Assembly (NCBI GenBank): GCA_045806965.1 | Contig: JBJMIG010000097.1 | Coordinates: forward strand, 1-64,000 | From: DASYTH01 sp045806965 | Lineage (GTDB): Bacteria > Actinomycetota > Actinomycetes > Mycobacteriales > Pseudonocardiaceae | Direction of reading: 5' to 3' | DNA length: 64,000 nucleotides | Part shown: positions 59,689 to 64,000 of the stretch, piece by piece | How positions within the stretch are numbered: the first letter of the stretch is position 1 | Layout: each line of letters begins with the position of its first letter | Made by a program: the position numbers and the translations under genes | Notes under the pieces: model-generated | Seen by the model: the letters and a program-made list of their open reading frames with translations, nothing else | The model's database searches: none | Told to the model about the DNA's origin: nothing

Positions 59689-60815
59689 GCGTCACCGGGC
59701 ACGCCTACCCGTGGGACGTGCTCGACGACCCGGGTTTCGCCGAGCGGGTGCTGTCCCTCGGGGTGTCCGAGGTGACGCTGGCCGCTGCCTATCATTCGAC
59801 CCGCGCGGCGACCCCGCTGCATCCGCGCCATCAGGTGGTCGAGGCGCCGTACGCGGCGCTGTACCGGCCGGTGCGCCCGGAGGTCTGGCAGGGCGGCCGG
59901 CTCGCACCGAGGCCGGCGTCCTGGCTGTCCGAGCCGGACCCGTTCGGCACCAGCGCGGACCTGCTACAACGGTCGGGCCTTCGGGTTTGCGCCTGGATCG
60001 TGCTCACCCACAACTCTCGGCTCGGCGCCGGCAATCCGGACGTCGCGGTGACCAACTGCTACGGCGACCGGTACTCCTACGCCTTGTGTCCGGCCCGGGC
60101 CGAGGTCCGGGCGTACGCGGCGACGCTCGCCGCCGAGGCGGTGGCCGGGGTGCCGGTCGACGGGGTGTCCCTCGAGGCGTGCGGGCAGCTCGGTCTCGCG
60201 CACAACAGCCACCACGAGAAGACCGAGGGGGCGTGGCGCCCGGCCGCCGCCCGGCTGCTGTCGGTGTGCTGCTGTGTGGCCTGCCGCGCAACGTGGGTGG
60301 CGCGCGGCCTCGATCCCGCTGAGGTCACCGATGTGCTCCGCTCCGCCGTCGCCGCGGAGGCCGCAGGCGCGACCGGCGAGGTCGCCTCGGACCTGGCCGC
60401 CGAGCTGCTCGCCGCGCGCCACGAGGCCACCGACCTGCTCCGCGCCGAGGTGTTGTCGGGCCTGCGCGCGGTGGCGCCCGACGTTACGGTCAGCCTGCAC
60501 GCCCATCCCGACCCGTGGACGACCGGCGCCTCGCCAGGCCTCACGCCCACCGCGGCCGGCGACGTCGACGAGGTGCTGGTGCCGGCCTGGCCCACCACGC
60601 CAGGGTCCGCCGAGGCGGTCGGCGCTGCTGCTCGAAGCGGCGTCCGAACCGCGGCCTACGTCACGGTGCTCGCGCCGACCGAGGAGGCCGAGCTCCCGGC
60701 CCACGTGCGTCGCCTCGTCGCCGCCGGCGCGGCCGGGGTGGCGCTATACCACCTCGGCCTCGCCCCACGATCCCGCCTGCGGCTGTTCGCGCAGCTCAGC
60801 ACCCTCCTCAACTGA
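59685..60815 (+). CDS. uncharacterised protein of the uronate operon, 376 aa
   Basis: I do not recognise the family. The protein has the alternating strand/helix pattern of a TIM-barrel (LGVSEVTLAAAYHSTRAATP, LRVCAWIVLTHNSRLG, VPVDGVSLEACGQLGLAHNS, VTVSLHAHPDPW, AAGVALYHLGLAPRSRLRLF). A CCCVACRATWVA segment could bind metal. His and Asp/Glu residues sit at strand ends, as in glycoside hydrolases of the GH13-like or unknown TIM type. The GTG at 59685 overlaps the glucarate dehydratase stop. Translational coupling implies a role in uronate or aldarate use. Confidence 0.75.
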   Translation: MSVTGHAYPWDVLDDPGFAERVLSLGVSEVTLAAAYHSTRAATPLHPRHQVVEAPYAALYRPVRPEVWQGGRLAPRPASWLSEPDPFGTSADLLQRSGLRVCAWIVLTHNSRLGAGNPDVAVTNCYGDRYSYALCPARAEVRAYAATLAAEAVAGVPVDGVSLEACGQLGLAHNSHHEKTEGAWRPAAARLLSVCCCVACRATWVARGLDPAEVTDVLRSAVAAEAAGATGEVASDLAAELLAARHEATDLLRAEVLSGLRAVAPDVTVSLHAHPDPWTTGASPGLTPTAAGDVDEVLVPAWPTTPGSAEAVGAAARSGVRTAAYVTVLAPTEEAELPAHVRRLVAAGAAGVALYHLGLAPRSRLRLFAQLSTLLN

Positions 60816-61164
60816 CCATCCACACCCCACCCAGCGCCCCCGCCCCCTGTGGACAACTCCCCGTTCTCGATCTTGCCCACGCCCCACCCCGGTAGACTGG
60901 AGCGGGGCCGCCCCCCGGGTTGGGTGGGGGTTTGTCAGGCGGCGGCCAATCGGGTGCGCGGCTTGTCGGGTGGCGGCTGTTCAGGTGGTGTCGGACGGCT
61001 GGGGTGGGTTGACCGGCGTCGGGGGGACGGCCGGGTGGGTCCGTCGCTGGATGGGGATCGCCGGGTGGGGGAGCGGCAGGGGCTGTCGCTGGCGGGGCGG
61101 TCTGTGATGAGGGCGCGGGGAGTTGCTCGGGGCAGATGGTGGTCTACCTGCGAGAGCTCGCCGC

Positions 61165-61180
61165 AATGGTCTAAACCAGT
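61165..61180. promoter_or_regulatory. DasR-type (dre) site 1
   Basis: AATGGTCTAAACCAGT matches the consensus A(C/G)TGGTCTAGACCA(G/C)T at 14 of 16 positions. DasR is the GlcNAc-responsive GntR repressor of actinomycetes. The site lies 154 bases before the ROK regulator start. Confidence 0.6.
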
Positions 61181-61239
61181 GATCTGCTGACTGCGGATCG
61201 TGTTCGCGCGTGGGTGTAGCGATAGCGGGCCGGTAACGG

Positions 61240-61255
61240 TATGGTCCAGACCATT
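61240..61255. promoter_or_regulatory. DasR-type (dre) site 2
   Basis: TATGGTCCAGACCATT contains the near-palindromic TGGTCCAGACCA core, one base off the TGGTCTAGACCA of the dre consensus. It lies 60-75 bases downstream of site 1 and about 80 bases before the ROK start, so paired binding is plausible. Confidence 0.55.
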
Positions 61256-61286
61256 GACGTGACCGCAGACACTTCCTAGCCTCCCC

Positions 61287-61309
61287 GAGTTAGGAAACTT
61301 TCCTAACTC
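61287..61309. promoter_or_regulatory. ROK-regulator operator
   Basis: A perfect palindrome of 23 bp: 11-bp arms GAGTTAGGAAA and its complement around a single central C. It lies 24 bases upstream of the ROK regulator start, fitting auto-regulation and control of the importer behind it. ROK repressors in other bacteria use similar AT-rich TTnGGAAA-type arms. Confidence 0.8.
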
Positions 61310-61333
61310 GACTGAGAGGTCTGAACCATACTC

Positions 61334-62530
61334 ATGCCAGGGACGCCAAGCCTGCTTCGCGCCATGAACGACAAGGCGGCGCTCGAAGTATTGCTGGAAC
61401 GCGGGCCGCTCACCCGCTCCCAGCTGGCGTCCATCACTGGGATCTCCAAGCCGACCGCCTCGCTGCTGTTATCCCGGTTACAGCAGTCGGGCCTGGTGGT
61501 GCGCGACGGCATCCGGGAGGGGCTGCCGGGGCGCACCGCCGAGCTGTACCGCGTCAACCCGAAGGCCGCCTACGTGGCCGGGGTCGACGTCAACCCCGGC
61601 CGGATCGCGGTGCGCGTCGCCGAGGTCACCGGCGAGGTGATCGGGGAGCACCGGCTCCCGACGCCGGGCCGCTCCGGCGGCGAGGTCGTCGACCGCGTGC
61701 GATGCGCCATCGACGGGGCCTGCGGGCCGGCCGGCATCGCGATCTCCGAACTGGGCCGGGTCGTGGTGGGCATTCCGGGGGCGGTCAACCCGGCCACCGG
61801 ACGGCTCGGTTACGCCCCGCACATGTCGGGGTGGCACGTGCCTCACCTGGTGGAGACGATCACGGCCGGCCTCGGCGTGCGCGTGGCCGTGGAGAACGAC
61901 GTCAACCTGGTGGCGCAGGCCGAGTTGGCCTACGGCGTGGCCAGCGAGGCGGACAGCTTCACCGTGGTCTGGGTGGGCAACGGCATCGGCATGGCGCTGG
62001 TCATCGACGGGCGACTGCACCGGGGGTGGACCGGCGGTGCGGGCGAGGTCGGTTACCTGCCGGTGCCGGGCGCGCCGACCGCCCGCGAGGTCGGCCGGTC
62101 CGCCAACCATGGTCTGCAGGCCGCGGCCGGGGGGCGCGCGGTACACAAGATCATGCGTTCGCACGGCTTCCGCGGACACGATCCCGCGTCGGCCATGCGG
62201 TTCGCCATCCGTGCCCTGACCGACGGGCACGGTGGCGAGCGCCGGCAGCACGCGCACACCGCGCTCAGCGAGGTGGCCGCGCGGGTCGCCATGGGTCTCG
62301 CGGCGATCGTCGCCGTTGTCGACCCGGCGCTCGTCGTGCTCACCGGAGTGGTCGCCCTCGCCGGCGGCGAATCCCTCCGGCTACGCGTCGAGCAGGAACT
62401 TCACGCTATCTCCCTGCCCCGCCCACCGGTTCGGCTCTCCATGTTGTCCACCGAACCGGTGCTCGAAGGGGCTCTCGTGCTCGCGCTCCGACAGGCGCAG
62501 AACGAGCTGTTCACCTCCACAGTGCCCTGA
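61334..62530 (+). CDS. ROK-family transcriptional regulator
   Basis: A 398-residue regulator with an N-terminal HTH (LTRSQLASITGISKPTASLL) joined to a ROK kinase-like fold with VAGVDVNPGRIAVRVAE and VVVGIPGAVNPATGRLGYAP. ENDVNLVAQAELAYG and VWVGNGIGMALVIDG complete the sugar-binding site. It lies before the ngcE-like gene as in Streptomyces, where the ROK regulator Rok7B7 lies next to ngcEFG. The ATG at 61334 was chosen; the operator is just upstream. Confidence 0.92.
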   Translation: MPGTPSLLRAMNDKAALEVLLERGPLTRSQLASITGISKPTASLLLSRLQQSGLVVRDGIREGLPGRTAELYRVNPKAAYVAGVDVNPGRIAVRVAEVTGEVIGEHRLPTPGRSGGEVVDRVRCAIDGACGPAGIAISELGRVVVGIPGAVNPATGRLGYAPHMSGWHVPHLVETITAGLGVRVAVENDVNLVAQAELAYGVASEADSFTVVWVGNGIGMALVIDGRLHRGWTGGAGEVGYLPVPGAPTAREVGRSANHGLQAAAGGRAVHKIMRSHGFRGHDPASAMRFAIRALTDGHGGERRQHAHTALSEVAARVAMGLAAIVAVVDPALVVLTGVVALAGGESLRLRVEQELHAISLPRPPVRLSMLSTEPVLEGALVLALRQAQNELFTSTVP

Positions 62531-62551
62531 CATGCCCTGACATGCCCTGAC
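62523..62551 (+). repeat. three tandem copies of a 10-base unit
   Basis: The unit TGCCCTGACA is repeated three times (the last copy ends in CG), starting at the end of the ROK gene; its TGA stop is inside the first copy. It may be a slippage product. No function is evident. Confidence 0.8.
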
Positions 62552-62594
62552 GTTGTGCGTTCCTCGCGTCCCAACGAAGGAGAAGAGAAGAGAA

Positions 62595-64000
62595 ATGTCC
62601 GAACCCATCCGCGATACCGCAGACCCCTCCCGGCGGAAAGTGCTGCGCGGGATCGGCCTGACGGCGGCTCTGGCGGTACCCGGCGCGGGATTACTCTCCG
62701 CCTGTGCCACAGGTGGCGGCGGGAGCAATGACTCCGGCCAAACCCCCGCGAACTCGGGAAACGCGGCCAACCCGTTCGGAGTCAAGGAGGACGCTCCGCT
62801 CGAGGTCGTGATCTTCAAGGGTGGTCTCGGGGACTCCTACGCCACCGACGTGCACGAGCCGCTGTACAAGAAGAAGTTCCCCAAGGCCGAGGTCAAGCAC
62901 GTCGCGACGCAGAAGATCGCGCAGACGCTGCAGCCGCGGTTCGCCGGCGGCAACCCGCCCGACGTGGTGGCCAACTCGGGCAGTGACCTGATGGACAACG
63001 CCGCGCTGCAGAGCGAGGGCCAGCTCTACGACCTGAGCCCGCTGTTCGACAGCGCGTCCATCGACGACGCGAACAAGAAGATCCGCGACACCCTGGTGCC
63101 GGGCACCGTCGAGGCGGGTGTCGTGGCCGGCAAGCCGTATCTGCTCAAGTACGTCTACACCGCTTACGGTCTGTGGTACGACAAGAACCTCTTCGCCAAG
63201 AACAACTGGCAGCCGGCGAAGAACTTCGACGACTTCAAGGCGCTCTGCGACAAGATCAAGTCCGCCGGACTGATCCCCTACGGCTACGCCGGCAGCAATG
63301 CCTCGTACTACCAGTACTGGATGATCCTGATCTCGGCCGCGAAGATCGGTGGCAACCAGGTTCTGGTGGACGTGGACAACCTGACCGACGGCGTGTGGAC
63401 CGGCGACCCGATCCGCAAGTCGGCGACCGCCTGGGCGGAGATCGGCAAGCTGTACATGGACAAGAGCCACGAGGGGCTCAAGCACACCGAGGTCCAGCTG
63501 CAGCAGAACCAGGGCAAGGTCGGCCTCTACCCGTCGGGCTCCTGGCTGGAGAACGAGCAGAAGAAGGACACGCCGTCCAACTTCGAGTACGCGATGACCC
63601 CGACCCCCAGCGTCACCTCGAGCGACAAGATGCCGTTCGAGGCGATCCGGGCCGCGGCGGGCGAGGTCTACTTCGTGTCCGCCAAGGCCAAGAACACCGC
63701 TGGTGGGCTGGAGTACCTTCGCATCATGCTGTCCAAGGAGGGTGCCAAGGGCTTCACCGAGAAGTCCGGAAACATCACCGTGGTCAAGGGTTCCACCGAG
63801 GGCCTTCAGCTCTCGCCGGGCAACAAGAGCGTGGCGGCGGCCCAGTCCGCGGCCGGCGACAACGTGGTAACCGACAACCGTCTCGAAGACTGGTACAAGG
63901 AGATGGAGAAGGAACTGCGCAGCCAGACCAACGCGCTCATGTTCGGCCGCATCGGTGCGGACCAGTTCTGCGAGAACATGCAGAAGAAGGCGGACGCCAC
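62595..64000 (+). CDS. ngcE: NgcE-like N-acetylglucosamine/chitobiose-binding lipoprotein, partial
   Basis: 468 codons are in the window and the gene continues past the right edge. A Tat-type signal (SRRKVLRGIG) with lipobox LLSAC (Cys37) precedes a solute-binding fold: ADAPLEVVIFKGGLGDSY-like start, VVANSGSDLMDNAALQSEGQ, YVYTAYGLWYDKNLFAKNN, and GLYPSGSWLENEQKKDTPSN. The pattern matches NgcE, the GlcNAc and diacetylchitobiose receptor of Streptomyces. Permeases NgcF/NgcG would be expected next. GAAGGAG precedes the ATG. The DasR-like sites upstream support the assignment. Confidence 0.85.
   Translation, partial: MSEPIRDTADPSRRKVLRGIGLTAALAVPGAGLLSACATGGGGSNDSGQTPANSGNAANPFGVKEDAPLEVVIFKGGLGDSYATDVHEPLYKKKFPKAEVKHVATQKIAQTLQPRFAGGNPPDVVANSGSDLMDNAALQSEGQLYDLSPLFDSASIDDANKKIRDTLVPGTVEAGVVAGKPYLLKYVYTAYGLWYDKNLFAKNNWQPAKNFDDFKALCDKIKSAGLIPYGYAGSNASYYQYWMILISAAKIGGNQVLVDVDNLTDGVWTGDPIRKSATAWAEIGKLYMDKSHEGLKHTEVQLQQNQGKVGLYPSGSWLENEQKKDTPSNFEYAMTPTPSVTSSDKMPFEAIRAAAGEVYFVSAKAKNTAGGLEYLRIMLSKEGAKGFTEKSGNITVVKGSTEGLQLSPGNKSVAAAQSAAGDNVVTDNRLEDWYKEMEKELRSQTNALMFGRIGADQFCENMQKKADA

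Larger units (their letters stand above)
60816..61333. other. intergenic control region before the ROK regulator
   Basis: No credible gene is seen. The part at about 60890-61110 is strongly G-rich on the given strand and C-rich on the other, unlike its neighbours. The right part carries two DasR-like sites and the ROK operator, so it holds the promoter of the regulator and the following importer. Confidence 0.6.

Noticed and set aside
60849..61190. Rightward 113-codon open frame before the ROK regulator
   Set aside because: Gly/Arg-rich composition, no ribosome-binding site, and it overlaps a G-skewed block and a DasR-like site.

Overview
The window is high-GC actinomycete DNA. Gene style (GTG and TTG starts, ATGA start/stop overlaps), the XRE/DUF397 pair, a Ku protein, an F420-type PPOX enzyme, CBM2-bearing secreted proteins and DasR/CebR-like operator sequences point to a sugar-degrading soil or plant-associated member of the Pseudonocardiales or a close relative. 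The order is an inference. No rRNA gene, CRISPR array or replication origin was seen.

Left edge (1-4.8 kb): an accessory scar. An IS256-type element (only its transposase start is in the window) has cut an IS630-type element. Next come two or three small orphan genes, the C-terminal end of an RHS protein, and an integrase-type insertion sequence with a frameshifted transposase that removed the rest of the RHS gene. The scar stops at a tRNA-Lys with a strong terminator.

4.8-17.2 kb: chromosomal backbone. It carries an L,D-transpeptidase, tRNA-His, oligoribonuclease, a glutamate-cysteine-ligase-family enzyme, an FAD-dependent reductase, a TPR membrane protein, a lactate-monooxygenase-like FMN enzyme, a family-A DNA polymerase, an acyl-CoA synthetase and a PPOX flavoenzyme.

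17.2-24.9 kb: a TetR-controlled divergon. Leftward is tetR - ATP-grasp enzyme - LLM flavin monooxygenase. Rightward is an acyl-CoA dehydrogenase, an APH-family kinase and a histidine phosphatase. The dehydrogenase and kinase correspond to the two halves of eukaryotic ACAD11, which suggests catabolism of 4-hydroxyacyl-CoA through a phosphorylated intermediate. An SMP-30-type protein and a fatty-acid desaturase follow.

24.8-35.4 kb: carbohydrate regulons. A LacI regulator with a 16-bp palindrome sits between an intracellular debranching-type enzyme and an ABC sugar importer operon that ends in a large secreted six-hairpin glycosidase. Convergent to it is a secreted PQQ-type sugar dehydrogenase with a CBM2 module, preceded by an exact CebR box (TGGGAGCGCTCCCA), so probably part of the cellulose response.

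35.8-50.7 kb: mixed genes. These include a secreted protein with an aerolysin-like Ser/Thr/Val-rich beta region, a PadR/P450/ferredoxin operon, a secreted alpha/beta hydrolase, Ku, a secreted SGNH hydrolase with a Thr-rich linker, an XRE/DUF397 pair running into tex, an amidohydrolase, a methyltransferase and a pentapeptide-repeat protein.

50.9-60.8 kb: a complete oxidative uronate/aldarate pathway. It has uronate dehydrogenase, 2-oxoglutarate-semialdehyde dehydrogenase, an IclR regulator, an ABC importer, a 5-keto-4-deoxyglucarate dehydratase and a glucarate-dehydratase-type enolase, plus one conserved-looking gene of unknown role at the operon end. Together they would turn imported uronate or aldarate into 2-oxoglutarate.

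61-64 kb: a ROK-family regulator with a perfect 23-bp operator and two DasR-like sites, followed by the truncated gene for an NgcE-like GlcNAc/chitobiose-binding lipoprotein.
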